From NCBI GenBank assembly GCA_025357895.1, contig JANYLL010000100.1, forward strand, positions 1 through 13,251: a stretch of DNA of 13,251 nt, written 5' to 3'. A model generated the notes under the pieces. That model had not been told where the DNA came from and made no database searches. It saw only the letters and a program-made list of their open reading frames with translations. Shown piece after piece: positions 1-8,307 of this stretch. Origin of the DNA: Ignavibacteriota bacterium. Its GTDB lineage: Bacteria; Bacteroidota; Ignavibacteria; Palsa-1295. The position numbers were made by a program, and so were the translations under genes. Numbering within the stretch: position 1 is the first letter of the stretch; each line of letters opens with the position of its first letter.

Positions 1-46
1 GAAAAATGTTTTTCAAAAAAATACTGTTGTCTTTGATAACAAAAAT

Positions 47-622
47 ATGCTTGGATTACAGTGCGAAACCAATAAAGAATGGGTCCGGAGAGTAGCAGGA
101 AATCCCGCTCTTCTCCTTGCTGACCATGCTCATTGCGAAAAGAAAGCAGCAACGATGGCAATCTCGCTTTTGAATAGCTACCCCCATCGAAGCGAATTGG
201 TTGATGAAATGAGCGACCTTGCCATCGAGGAGATGAGCCATTTCCGTATGGTATTGAAGAAAATGAACGAGCGAGGAATTACGCTGAACTATGATGCAGG
301 AGATCCCTACGTACAGGCGCTGCATTCACAGATTCATAAGCAAGAGACTCAGAAATTTTTAGATAAGCTCATTGTTGCTTCGCTTATTGAAGCACGTTCC
401 TGCGAGAGGTTTCAGCTGTTATCTGAGCATGTCCCTGATCCTGATCTCAGAGATTTCTACAAATCCCTTCTTGCCAGTGAGGCGCGGCATCGCAATACAT
501 TCTTGAACCTTGCGCGGCTCTACTTCCCTGCCGATGAAGTGGAAGCTCGCTTAGATGAGTTCGAAACCTTCGAAGCAGAAATTGTCGGCAAGCTTGCTTC
601 GGAACCGGTGATGCATGGGTAA
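47..622 (+). CDS. miaE: tRNA-(2-methylthio-N6-prenyl-adenosine37) hydroxylase, MiaE family
   Basis: Predicted MiaE, 191 aa, a cytosolic non-haem diiron monooxygenase. It hydroxylates the isopentenyl side chain of 2-methylthio-N6-isopentenyl-adenosine at position 37 of tRNAs reading U-starting codons, after MiaA and MiaB have acted. The sequence shows the ferritin-like four-helix ligand set: E31 in HCEKKAA, E62 and H65 in EEMSHF (ExxH), E115 in IEARSCERF, and E145 and H148 in SEARHRNTF (second ExxH). All six expected iron ligands are therefore present. The opening MLGL and the ending in HG match the short (about 190-200 aa) form of the family, so the ATG at 47 is a good start and the protein looks complete. 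There is no Shine-Dalgarno sequence in the A-rich leader. It appears to be monocistronic, with 289 bases before uvrB. miaA and miaB are not in the window. Confidence 0.93.
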   Translation: MLGLQCETNKEWVRRVAGNPALLLADHAHCEKKAATMAISLLNSYPHRSELVDEMSDLAIEEMSHFRMVLKKMNERGITLNYDAGDPYVQALHSQIHKQETQKFLDKLIVASLIEARSCERFQLLSEHVPDPDLRDFYKSLLASEARHRNTFLNLARLYFPADEVEARLDEFETFEAEIVGKLASEPVMHG

Positions 623-668
623 TTGTCTGACCCGCGATTGATGGGACAAATATTCGATGAGAACCGCT

Positions 669-691
669 TCCCATCTGGGACTAATTTTTTT
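669..691 (+). terminator. weak candidate terminator after miaE
   Basis: A short stem TCCC/GGGA (669-672 with 677-680, loop ATCT) is followed after CTAA by a run of seven T residues (685-691). The stem is only 4 bp and the T run is offset by 4 bases, so this is a weak rho-independent terminator at best. Its position about 50 bases after the miaE stop is suitable. Confidence 0.25.
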
Positions 692-760
692 CTCTCCTCT
701 GTTGCATATTCTTAATTTATGCGTATATTGGAATACATGGTGATGGGCACCCTTGTGGGA

Positions 761-797
761 AAGGATGAAGGCGGAAGGATGAAGAATGAAGGATGAA
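761..797 (+). repeat. degenerate heptamer tandem repeat (AAGGATG) upstream of uvrB
   Basis: Five consecutive 7-base units run in exact phase: AAGGATG, AAGGCGG, AAGGATG, AAGAATG, AAGGATG (761-795), then AA. The three perfect AAGGATGAA copies start at 761, 775 and 789, a strict 14-base period. The repeat lies in the miaE-uvrB spacer about 115 bases before the uvrB start. The rest of this spacer (623-911) has no convincing gene. It holds an 8-base palindrome GTGCGCAC at 871-878 and a 25-codon ORF at 719-796 that runs through the repeat and looks incidental. Function is unknown. Confidence 0.7.
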
Positions 798-911
798 TTA
801 AAAAAGGACTTAGGTTCTTCAGCAATTTCCGGGAAGCCCTTGTAACTTATTAATTTCTAAGAATATCACTGTGCGCACGCACGAAATCCCCCGGCTGAAA
901 CGACACGATAA

Positions 912-2969
912 ATGAACTATAAATTAGTATCGGATTACAAGCCGGCAGGCGATCAACCTGAGGCGATCAAGCAGCTGAACGAAGCAATAGAGCGCGGCGA
1001 TAAATCGCAGGTGCTTCTTGGCGTCACAGGCTCGGGCAAAACTTTTACGATCTCGAATGTGATCGCAAAATATAATAAACCGACGCTTGTCATCAGCCAT
1101 AATAAAACTCTTGCTGCACAGCTTTACGGAGAGTTCAAGCAATTTTTCCCCAATAATGCCGTCGAGTTTTTTATCTCGTATTACGATTACTATCAGCCAG
1201 AAGCCTATCTTCCTGCAACAGATACGTATATCGAAAAAGACATGTCGATCAACGAAGAGATCGACCGACTGCGCCTGAAAGCAACAAGTGCGTTGCTCGA
1301 CGGACGAAATGATGTGATAATTATCGCTTCGGTATCATGTATCTACGGTATTGGTGCACCGGATGAGTATGCACGGCAAATGCTCCGCATCCATATCGGC
1401 GATACGATCGAGCGGAATCAGTTCATGCGAGCCTTGCATGAAATTCATTATTCTCGTAATGATGTGGAATTCCAGCGCGGCGCTTTCAGAGTTCGCGGCG
1501 ATGTTGTCGAATTGATTCCTGCGTATGAGGATGAGAAAGGATTCCGTGTTGAATTCTTTGGTGATCAGGTAGAGCGAATTTCTTATATAGATCGTCTTAC
1601 CGGAAAAGTTTTGGAATCAACCGATAGAGCATACATCTATCCGGCAAAACATTTCGTCACTTCTGGTCCTCAGCTTGAGCGTGCAATAACTGCGATCGAA
1701 GAAGAACTTGAAAAGCAACTCCAATATTTTCGCCTCAACGGAAAACTTCTTGAAGCGCAAAGGTTGGAGCAGCGAACGCGATTCGATATTGAAATGATGA
1801 AAGAGCTGGGCTATTGCTCCGGCATCGAAAATTATTCCCGTCACCTTGCCGGAAGAAAAGAAGGCGAACGTCCGAGTGTGCTACTGGATTATTTTCCTGA
1901 AGAGTTTTTACTTGTCATCGATGAATCACATCAGACAATTCCGCAGGTTCGAGGAATGTTTGCCGGGGATCGGGCGCGGAAAACTACGCTGATCGAACAT
2001 GGCTTTCGCTTACCGAGCGCACTGGATAACCGGCCGCTTAACTTTACAGAGTTTCAGCAGCAAACAGATCAGGTTATTTTTGTCAGTGCAACGCCCGATG
2101 ATTATGAAGTAAATGAATCAAAAGGCGTTGTCGTTGAGCAGATCATTCGCCCGACAGGATTGCTCGATCCTACGATTGATGTCCGACCGATCAAGAATCA
2201 GATCGACGATCTATTGGAAGAGATCCGCAAGCGTGTCGTAAAAAAAGAACGTATATTAATTACCACTCTTACTAAACGAATGTCCGAAGATCTTACGGAT
2301 TATTATGTGAAGGTTGGAGTGAAAGTGCGGTACTTGCATTCGGAGATCGAAGCATTGGAGCGAGTTGAAATTTTGCGCGATCTTCGACTTGGCGTCTTTG
2401 ATGTACTTGTCGGAGTAAATTTATTACGCGAAGGTCTCGATCTGCCGGAAGTTTCTCTGGTCGCAATCCTGGATGCCGATAAAGAAGGATTTTTGCGCAG
2501 CGAAAAAGCGCTGATGCAAACATCAGGGCGTACTGCACGTAACTCAGAAGGACTTGTCATTATGTATGCCGATAAGATTACGCGTTCGATGAAAGCCGTT
2601 ATTGACGAAACCGATCGACGTCGCAAATTGCAAACTGAATATAATTTGAAGCATGGTATTACTCCGACGACGATATTAAAATCGCGGGCAGATATTATGC
2701 AATCGACGACCGTTGCCGATGTTTCTGCTAAGCGAGAAGAAAAACGCCAGGCTGCACGAGATGAAAAAGCAGGAAAAGAGTTGACGCCGGGTTTTGTTCT
2801 CAAAAATATGAATCATGGCGAACTCGAAGGGTTAATAGAACAGCTTGCCGTTGAGCTTCGCCAAGCCGCAACAGATCTGGAATTCGAGCGAGCAGCGCTT
2901 TTGCGAGATGAGATCAAACGTATTGAGGATAATTTTTTAAAAAGAAAATCAGCCGATGTTTTGATTTAG
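912..2969 (+). CDS. uvrB: excinuclease ABC subunit B (UvrB)
   Basis: UvrB, 685 aa, full family length. It is the damage-verifying helicase-like subunit of the UvrABC nucleotide-excision-repair endonuclease: UvrA loads it on DNA, it opens the lesion site, and it recruits UvrC for the incisions. The N-terminus has the Q-motif-like YKPAGDQPEAI (9-19) and Walker A GVTGSGKT (37-44). The damage-probing beta-hairpin region SYYDYYQPEAYLP spans about 89-101. The DEAD-box equivalent DESH is at 337-340. Motif V (GVNLLREGLDLPEVSL) and motif VI follow, and a C-terminal UVR domain that contacts UvrC spans about 635-670. Motif VI reads QTSGRTARN (536-544), while the textbook form is QTIGRAARN; the two arginines are kept, so activity is expected. 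No Shine-Dalgarno sequence precedes the ATG. comF begins 7 bases after the stop, so the two are probably one transcript. I see no LexA-type operator that I could assign. Confidence 0.98.
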   Translation: MNYKLVSDYKPAGDQPEAIKQLNEAIERGDKSQVLLGVTGSGKTFTISNVIAKYNKPTLVISHNKTLAAQLYGEFKQFFPNNAVEFFISYYDYYQPEAYLPATDTYIEKDMSINEEIDRLRLKATSALLDGRNDVIIIASVSCIYGIGAPDEYARQMLRIHIGDTIERNQFMRALHEIHYSRNDVEFQRGAFRVRGDVVELIPAYEDEKGFRVEFFGDQVERISYIDRLTGKVLESTDRAYIYPAKHFVTSGPQLERAITAIEEELEKQLQYFRLNGKLLEAQRLEQRTRFDIEMMKELGYCSGIENYSRHLAGRKEGERPSVLLDYFPEEFLLVIDESHQTIPQVRGMFAGDRARKTTLIEHGFRLPSALDNRPLNFTEFQQQTDQVIFVSATPDDYEVNESKGVVVEQIIRPTGLLDPTIDVRPIKNQIDDLLEEIRKRVVKKERILITTLTKRMSEDLTDYYVKVGVKVRYLHSEIEALERVEILRDLRLGVFDVLVGVNLLREGLDLPEVSLVAILDADKEGFLRSEKALMQTSGRTARNSEGLVIMYADKITRSMKAVIDETDRRRKLQTEYNLKHGITPTTILKSRADIMQSTTVADVSAKREEKRQAARDEKAGKELTPGFVLKNMNHGELEGLIEQLAVELRQAATDLEFERAALLRDEIKRIEDNFLKRKSADVLI

Positions 2970-2976
2970 ACTAACA

Positions 2977-3675
2977 ATGCTCAACCTCTTTCTTCCGCGA
3001 ATATGTATCCATTGTGGTACGCATTGTGATGATCATGATGTGAAGAAAAGGCCGCTAGCCAAATATCTCTGCACCGTTTGTCTCCGACAGTTTGAAATCT
3101 TTGAGCCTCCGATACAAGATGATCTACTTCCGAAATCTTCTCTGTTCAGGGAATTACCTTTTCGAATAAAAATTGGCTCTGCATTTTTTTTCCAGAATGG
3201 CGGCATCATCCAATCACTTATTCACCATTTTAAGTATCTGGAGATGCCAAAACTTGCCACAACCCTAGGGTCAATTTGCTGCGAACAAAATGCGGACTTA
3301 TATGACGATTATGACTATATCATTCCTGTGCCGTTACATCGGACTCGATATTCGGATCGAGGATATAATCAGTCGGAAAACTTAGCTAATGGAATAAGTA
3401 CAACCACAAAGATCCCTGCTGCTAAACGAGGATTATTAAAACGTGTCCGCCAAACTCCATCACAGACGGGACTTACATTAGAAGAACGCGAAGAAAATGT
3501 CCGAGGAGCATTTGAACTCTCAAAAAAAGGAGTGAGAGAATTTCAAGGAAAAAAAATTCTTATTGTTGATGATGTTATGACTACGGGAGCCACACTTGCC
3601 AGTGTGGTAAAAACTTTAGCAATTGCTGAACCGAAACAAATCGATATTTTTACGATGGCTGCAGTAATCGATTAA
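2977..3675 (+). CDS. comF: ComF family phosphoribosyltransferase-like protein
   Basis: ComF/GntX family protein, 232 aa, cytosolic. Family members are required for DNA uptake and natural transformation in several bacteria, with a proposed role at the inner face of the uptake channel or in handling incoming single strands. The N-terminus carries a four-cysteine zinc-ribbon pattern, C10xxC13 and C32xxC35. The rest is a type I PRTase fold: PVPLH (117-121) with RGYNQ (128-132), then the PRPP-binding loop VDDVMTTGAT (197-206). The length is usual for the family. The start ATG is 7 bases after the uvrB stop with no Shine-Dalgarno sequence, suggesting translation follows from uvrB. The gene ends convergently with the TPM gene across a 71-base AT-rich gap in which I find no clear hairpin terminator. 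The family assignment is firm. The transformation role in this organism is inferred from homologues, since no other com genes are in view. Confidence 0.93.
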   Translation: MLNLFLPRICIHCGTHCDDHDVKKRPLAKYLCTVCLRQFEIFEPPIQDDLLPKSSLFRELPFRIKIGSAFFFQNGGIIQSLIHHFKYLEMPKLATTLGSICCEQNADLYDDYDYIIPVPLHRTRYSDRGYNQSENLANGISTTTKIPAAKRGLLKRVRQTPSQTGLTLEEREENVRGAFELSKKGVREFQGKKILIVDDVMTTGATLASVVKTLAIAEPKQIDIFTMAAVID

Positions 3676-3746
3676 TGATCAACATCGAAATAAATATTCC
3701 TCAGAACCCCAATTTTTAATTTTACATATTAATTTTTTAATTCTTC

Positions 3747-4616
3747 CTACCAACTTCCCCCTGCTCCGCCGCCGCCGAAAGAACCTCCGCCGCCTGACCA
3801 TCCGCCACCACCTCCGCCTGAAAAGCCGCCACCCGAACCACCACCCCAGCCGCCGCCTCTGCCACCGCTAAAAAGTGAAGACCAAAAAAGTCCTTGTAAT
3901 ATACCACCCATACATCCTGACATACCTCCTTTTGACCCGACGATCGTTCGATGCGCTCCTGATCCTGCAATTCCGCGAACTATAACGAGAATTACAAAAA
4001 ATACTACAACGAGGATCATCGCTCCTCCACCTGATGAGTTACTGCGGCTTCTGCTGCTTACAGGAGGTGCTTTGAATTCACCGGCAGTTGCTTTAATGAT
4101 CGCATCAGTTGCTTTATCCAGACCTCCATAGAAATCGTTATCTTTAAGAGCCGGTCGAAGGATTTCCTGAAAAATGTAATTTGCTGTCGCATCAGTAAGC
4201 GTTGGCTCAAGGCCGTATCCGGTAGCAATAAATCCTTTACGGTCATTTTTGGCAAGCAGAATAATTGCTCCGTTATTTTTTTTGCCTTGCCCGACTTTAT
4301 TTGCCTGCCCGACATCAATTGCGAAATCATTAACAGGATAATCACCTACTGTGGCAACAATTACAATTGCGACCTGTGTTGAAGTAGAATCTTCATTGGC
4401 ACGAAGCTTCCGGCGCAAAGCATCGGCTTGTTCACTAGTCAGCGTACCGGTTTCATCGTAGACAGGACTTGTAAGTTTAGGAATCGGCGGACGACCGGCA
4501 GTTGAGAGTTGCGCGAGAGAATCTGCGCTCCAACAAAAACATAGTAAGGAAAAAAGTATAGCGGAAAAAAAATTGTTTTTCATAGGAGAAAGAGAACAGC
4601 GAGACTTTGAAATCAT
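3747..4616 (-). CDS. TPM-domain (YgcG-like) secreted/membrane protein with glycine-rich tail
   Basis: A 289-aa protein of the TPM_phosphatase (formerly DUF477, YgcG) family. Order of parts: a hydrophobic signal segment (about 13-36, ending DSLAQ), the TPM domain at about 48-175 (VYDETGTLTSEQADALRRKL, then QVAIVIVATVGDYP, then ATGYGLEPTLTDA), a Ser/Arg/Gly linker, one membrane helix at about 199-215, and a very glycine-rich tail (251-289) ending GAGGSW. This architecture is typical of the family. The TPM domain should face the periplasm, with the Gly tail on the other side of the helix. Family function is poorly defined: an acid-phosphatase-like activity is known for a plant homologue, and a photosystem II repair role gave the domain its name. 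The first ATG (4616) lies 12 bases after the stop of the upstream BNR gene. An internal ATG at 4583 would give the cleaner signal peptide MKNNFFSAILF, so the true start is uncertain. The frequent partner LemA is not next to it. Confidence 0.85.
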   Translation of the reverse strand: MISKSRCSLSPMKNNFFSAILFSLLCFCWSADSLAQLSTAGRPPIPKLTSPVYDETGTLTSEQADALRRKLRANEDSTSTQVAIVIVATVGDYPVNDFAIDVGQANKVGQGKKNNGAIILLAKNDRKGFIATGYGLEPTLTDATANYIFQEILRPALKDNDFYGGLDKATDAIIKATAGEFKAPPVSSRSRSNSSGGGAMILVVVFFVILVIVRGIAGSGAHRTIVGSKGGMSGCMGGILQGLFWSSLFSGGRGGGWGGGSGGGFSGGGGGGWSGGGGSFGGGGAGGSW

Positions 4617-4628
4617 TCCGTTACTTTA

Positions 4629-6683
4629 TCACCTTTCAATTACCACTCGTCTCGAAAGTGCCTTACCGCCGCTCTCCAATCGCACGATATAATTTCCGCT
4701 TGCAAGTTTCGAACCGTCGAAATCTATCGAATGGCTTCCGGAAGGTTGTGACATATTAATGATGCGAGCGACTTCTCTTCCAAGTTCGTCATAAAGATAA
4801 AGTCTTACCATGCCATACTCGCCTGTTGAATAAGATAATGTCGTGATGTGCGAGAAAGGATTAGGATGGTTAGCATCGAGCACCAGCGGTGATTCGGAAA
4901 TCACTTGGACTCCGGATTTTAGATGCGCATTGAAGCAAATGGTGTCGTAACTTTTATGCCAAAGACAATCCGTAAAAGTAAAATCATAACAGCCGTCGGC
5001 AGTTGAATCAAGTTGTACAACTCTGATACGATGATTTATTTTATCATCATAGCATGGTATAACCGGAGGCGTAACGGGCATGACAACAACTTTTGTGGTA
5101 TCAGTCCCCTTTTCAGCAACCCACGTAATGCTCTTCAATCCCTCATCCGTTGAGCGCCCGTCATTCACTAGTAATGTATCGCTTGAATGATCTTTATTTT
5201 GTGAGGGAATAAATTGCGGAGGATCAATATCCGTCTCTAATGCAAGTCCGCAACTCGGATACGATCCTATTAATCCATCAGTGGCTGAACTCAGTGCCGT
5301 TATTTTTCCGGAGCAAGGCATCTCGGGGATCACTGCTTGCATCGAATCAAAAAGAATATGGGAGCAATCATATTCATAAGGAGACCACTTAAATACGCAA
5401 TATCCAATAAGTGAATCTTTTCGCGCAGCAAGATCAGCAGCATCAAAATGAAGCTTTGCACGACCAGGCCATGCGCCTCCTGCAACGTCAACGCTTTTGC
5501 CGGATGGCAAGATAGATTTAATATACTCTAAGGGCAAAGTAGGATAATGTACAATCATATCAAGCGATGGCATAGCACTGCTTGCTTTCAAATAAATTGG
5601 AAGATAGACGTTCACGCCAAGGCTATCTTTAATGATGCGAGCGCTGGAGAGGGTAAAAGAAAGACTACCACCCATGGAACTGACTATTGGGGAGCCGCCT
5701 GAATTAGTAGTACGCCAAATCGAACCGTCATAGTCAATTGCAAAAATTATATTATCATTGATAACAGTGAGCATTCGAGAATCACAATGCGAGGATGGGC
5801 CACCTATAGATTTCCAAGTCTTTCCTGCATCTGTCGACCGGTAAACACCTGACCCTGAAGTCGCAGCAAAGACGGCATTTTGTGATGTCGCACATGCTGA
5901 GGAAAAAAAGTTTGGCGATTGCTTATTAACAGAAATCCACGTATCGCCGTTATCGGTACTTGAATATATTTCAGAGAATCCATTGTCAATCTGATTATAC
6001 TCTTCATTACCAATATAAATTTGCTTTGGGTTGCAAGAGTCAATGGCAAAAGAATAACTATCAAGATCCACATCCGATTGATGTTTTCGCCAACTTAAAC
6101 CAAAGTCACTAGATTCAAAAATATGAGCACCCTGCTGATAGGTCCTTGATAAAATATATGCTTTGCCATCACCACTTGTTAATAATTGATATGCACCACT
6201 ATATGTGTTTGTCTCAATCCGTTGTGTTTTCCAGGAAACACCTCCATCGCTTGAATAGCTTGCCGTACCCACTAAATTATCACGGTCTGCAACAAGAATT
6301 TCATCTTTCGTTCTGTTAAAAGCTACGCCGAGACAGTGATTCATTGAAAGAATATTGGTCCAAGAATTACCACCGTCTCGTGTTAAAAAAACACCTTGAT
6401 TATATATGCAAACAGCACCAATGTTTTGATCAAAAAAATTAATCTCGGAAACAAAAGATCCGCCGGTATTCAAATTAGTCTTCGTCCAAGTTACTCCGGT
6501 GTCGATTGATTTCCATAATTCGTGTAAGCCTGCCCAAACAACTCCGCTCTTACTGGAAAGCGCGCCACCGTAAATTAAATTATAAGAACCAAGCGTTGCG
6601 TTGCCAGCCATTGTCCATTGCGAATAGGATAATGATGCACAAACAATGGTCAGAAAAAGAAAACAGAAAACCTTGCTTTTCAT
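4629..6683 (-). CDS. secreted BNR/Asp-box (sortilin/photosystem-II-stability-like) propeller protein with T9SS sorting domain
   Basis: A 684-aa exported protein. A signal peptide occupies about residues 1-22 (hydrophobic FCFLFLTIVCASLS, cut near YSQ). Six Asp-box motifs of the S-x-D-x-G-x-T/S-W type follow: SIDTGVTW 59, TRDGGNSW 101, SSDGGVSW 144, SSDFGLSW 191, STDNGDTW 242 and STDAGKTW 283. A degenerate one is near 324. This is a sortilin/BNR-type beta-propeller covering about 25-330. The middle (about 335-600) is beta-rich and contains an Ig-like stretch (520-585, with CYDFTFTDC). Residues about 603-684 are a T9SS type A sorting domain, with NHPNPF near 605, then LYLYDELGREVARI and LASGNYIVRLESGG. 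The protein is therefore predicted to cross the outer membrane by the type IX system. The ligand or substrate is unknown. Asp-boxes also occur in sialidases, but I see no sialidase active site. It is separated from the Kelch gene by a strong terminator and probably shares a transcript with the TPM gene. Confidence 0.88.
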   Translation of the reverse strand: MKSKVFCFLFLTIVCASLSYSQWTMAGNATLGSYNLIYGGALSSKSGVVWAGLHELWKSIDTGVTWTKTNLNTGGSFVSEINFFDQNIGAVCIYNQGVFLTRDGGNSWTNILSMNHCLGVAFNRTKDEILVADRDNLVGTASYSSDGGVSWKTQRIETNTYSGAYQLLTSGDGKAYILSRTYQQGAHIFESSDFGLSWRKHQSDVDLDSYSFAIDSCNPKQIYIGNEEYNQIDNGFSEIYSSTDNGDTWISVNKQSPNFFSSACATSQNAVFAATSGSGVYRSTDAGKTWKSIGGPSSHCDSRMLTVINDNIIFAIDYDGSIWRTTNSGGSPIVSSMGGSLSFTLSSARIIKDSLGVNVYLPIYLKASSAMPSLDMIVHYPTLPLEYIKSILPSGKSVDVAGGAWPGRAKLHFDAADLAARKDSLIGYCVFKWSPYEYDCSHILFDSMQAVIPEMPCSGKITALSSATDGLIGSYPSCGLALETDIDPPQFIPSQNKDHSSDTLLVNDGRSTDEGLKSITWVAEKGTDTTKVVVMPVTPPVIPCYDDKINHRIRVVQLDSTADGCYDFTFTDCLWHKSYDTICFNAHLKSGVQVISESPLVLDANHPNPFSHITTLSYSTGEYGMVRLYLYDELGREVARIINMSQPSGSHSIDFDGSKLASGNYIVRLESGGKALSRRVVIER

Positions 6684-6758
6684 AAGGAATTTCTTTATTG
6701 CATGAATTACTTATATCAAGATAACATTTGAGAGGGGCAAAAGTTACAATCTTCAAAC

Positions 6759-6791
6759 AAAAAAGGCTCGCAAAACTTGCGAGCCTTTTTT
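6759..6791 (-). terminator. strong rho-independent terminator, downstream of the Kelch/T9SS gene
   Basis: A near-perfect hairpin: GGCTCGCAA (6765-6773), loop AAC, TTGCGAGCC (6777-6785), flanked by six A residues on one side and six T residues on the other. The 9-bp GC-rich stem can extend to 15 bp with the A/T flanks. It sits 19 bases after the Kelch gene stop on the minus strand and 76 bases before the BNR gene start, so it most likely ends the Kelch transcript. Because of the flanking A and T runs it could work in both directions. Confidence 0.92.
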
Positions 6792-6809
6792 GAACAAAGA
6801 GCATAAAGC

Positions 6810-8300
6810 TTATTTGGACACTATAAACTTAAACATTTTATCCATTGAAGCACTTGAGAAACGTATGAAATAAGCACCTGTAGTAAGATCACTTGTTGCA
6901 ATGGATTCTTCATGAGAGCCACTAGTGACTTGTTGATTCATAATTCTTTTTGAAATACGACCATCGACAGCCATTATTTCAATTTTAACTTTATCGTCTG
7001 ATGTAAGAGTATAGTCAACTTTAATCGAGCCATCCGAAGCATAAAAAGCCCTAAACTGATTGCCATTATTTGAAGATCCTACGCTTGCTGAGCCAATATT
7101 GATTGGCATCCTCATATATGTCTGCAATGCAGGCTGAGTAACGTCCAGAATTTCGGTGGTATTAGTAAAGCCGCCTGCATTTGAATGAAAGCCGGAACTA
7201 TCTAATGTGGCATTTCCAATCTGTCCACCTGTAACAAGAAGAAATTCCGTTGGGAGAAGGCTATTATTTGTTTGATGAATATACACGACATTATGCCTGC
7301 ACCGAGTTTGGTTCAGTTCGGGTGCGTAGTACCATTGTTTTAACGTACGATCATACCATTCGCATTTAGATGTAGTGACATCAATCAATCCATAGGGATC
7401 AGTAAGCGGACCATTGACGATTCCGCCTGTTGCCATAAAACGATCGTTCGGTAAACTGATACCAGAAGTCCAGTGAATTGGCTCTTTGATTGGGCTTGTG
7501 CTCTGCCAAGTTAGGGAAACAGGGTCGAATTCTTCTGAACCTGCCGCTAAAGTTAATGAAGAATTTCTTCCACCGGCTGCTAAGACAGTATTATCGGAAA
7601 ACACGGTAAGAACCCCCATAGTCCTTCCTTGCTGCATCGATCCCATGGATGACCATTTTTCAGTAGAAGGATCGTATAACTCACTTTCACGAAGAAAAGT
7701 ATATCCTTCACCACCTGTCGCGAGAACTCTGCCATCATTAAGCATCACAGATTGATTAACAAAACGAGCAGTCGTCATATCTCCAGTTGGTGTGGTAGAG
7801 TTAGTTGTTGGATCGAATAATTCACAAGAAGTAGTAGCGCTACTTCCGACAAGGCCTCCCGCAATCAAAACTTTGCCATTTTGTAAAAGTGTCACCGTAG
7901 GACAAAATTTCGGTGTGATTTGACCCACGATTGTCCAAGTTCCAGAAGTTGGGTCGTAATTTTCGACAGCACCTGTTGCCTCGCCTGTGCCAAAGACTGT
8001 TCCGCCGCACATTGATAACACATGCCCATTAGAAAGTTTAACTAACATTGGGTATGCACGTGGTATGTTCAAACTTCCTGTAATCGACCACATGCCCGTT
8101 GTAGGATCATAGATTTCACATGTTGCAAGATTTCGATCGCTTCCATCAAAACCACCAACGACTAGCGCAGTCTGATTATCAAGCACCGCCATTTCGGATA
8201 GCCAATGAACTGTATTCATTGCCCCGGTGTATTGCCAAACTTGGGCTTGACCAAATAAGGGAAGAAAAAATATGCTTACGAGAACAACTATTTTTTTCAT
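6810..8300 (-). CDS. secreted Kelch-like seven-bladed beta-propeller protein with T9SS sorting domain
   Basis: A 496-aa exported protein. The signal peptide MKKIVVLVSIFFLPLFGQAQ is cleaved after about residue 20. The body (about 22-390) contains seven Kelch-type double glycines at 49-50, 99-100, 148-149, 196-197, 243-244, 292-293 and 358-359. Each follows a beta-strand (for example GKVLIAGG, GRVLATGG), and most are followed by an E-x-Y/F-D-P-x-T-x-x-W strand (EIYDPTTGMW, ENYDPTSGTW, ELYDPSTEKW). Seven blades make one closed propeller. Residues about 415-496 form a T9SS sorting domain (KIEIMAVDGR, then LTTGAYFIRFSSASMDK), so outer-membrane export by type IX secretion is predicted. No catalytic residues are recognisable; galactose-oxidase-like copper ligands are not evident, and a binding role is possible. 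It has a good Shine-Dalgarno sequence, unlike most genes here, and its own terminator, so it is probably a single-gene transcript. Confidence 0.88.
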   Translation of the reverse strand: MKKIVVLVSIFFLPLFGQAQVWQYTGAMNTVHWLSEMAVLDNQTALVVGGFDGSDRNLATCEIYDPTTGMWSITGSLNIPRAYPMLVKLSNGHVLSMCGGTVFGTGEATGAVENYDPTSGTWTIVGQITPKFCPTVTLLQNGKVLIAGGLVGSSATTSCELFDPTTNSTTPTGDMTTARFVNQSVMLNDGRVLATGGEGYTFLRESELYDPSTEKWSSMGSMQQGRTMGVLTVFSDNTVLAAGGRNSSLTLAAGSEEFDPVSLTWQSTSPIKEPIHWTSGISLPNDRFMATGGIVNGPLTDPYGLIDVTTSKCEWYDRTLKQWYYAPELNQTRCRHNVVYIHQTNNSLLPTEFLLVTGGQIGNATLDSSGFHSNAGGFTNTTEILDVTQPALQTYMRMPINIGSASVGSSNNGNQFRAFYASDGSIKVDYTLTSDDKVKIEIMAVDGRISKRIMNQQVTSGSHEESIATSDLTTGAYFIRFSSASMDKMFKFIVSK

Positions 8301-8307
8301 AGTGCAG

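Noticed and set aside
719..796. 25-codon ORF on the plus strand reading through the heptamer repeat
   Set aside because: It has no ribosome binding site and no recognisable family, and much of it is the tandem repeat. It is most likely chance.
2303..2803. 166-codon open frame antisense to uvrB
   Set aside because: Its serine/arginine-rich low-quality protein matches an antisense shadow of a strongly conserved uvrB coding region; no start signals or family features were seen.
3750..3866. GC-rich trinucleotide run as a possible structured or mobile element
   Set aside because: It is fully explained by the glycine-rich C-terminal tail typical of TPM-domain proteins.
3737..3970. Alternative frames across the GC-rich end of the TPM gene
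   Set aside because: They arise from the glycine-codon repeats of the real TPM reading frame, which has the conserved family tail.
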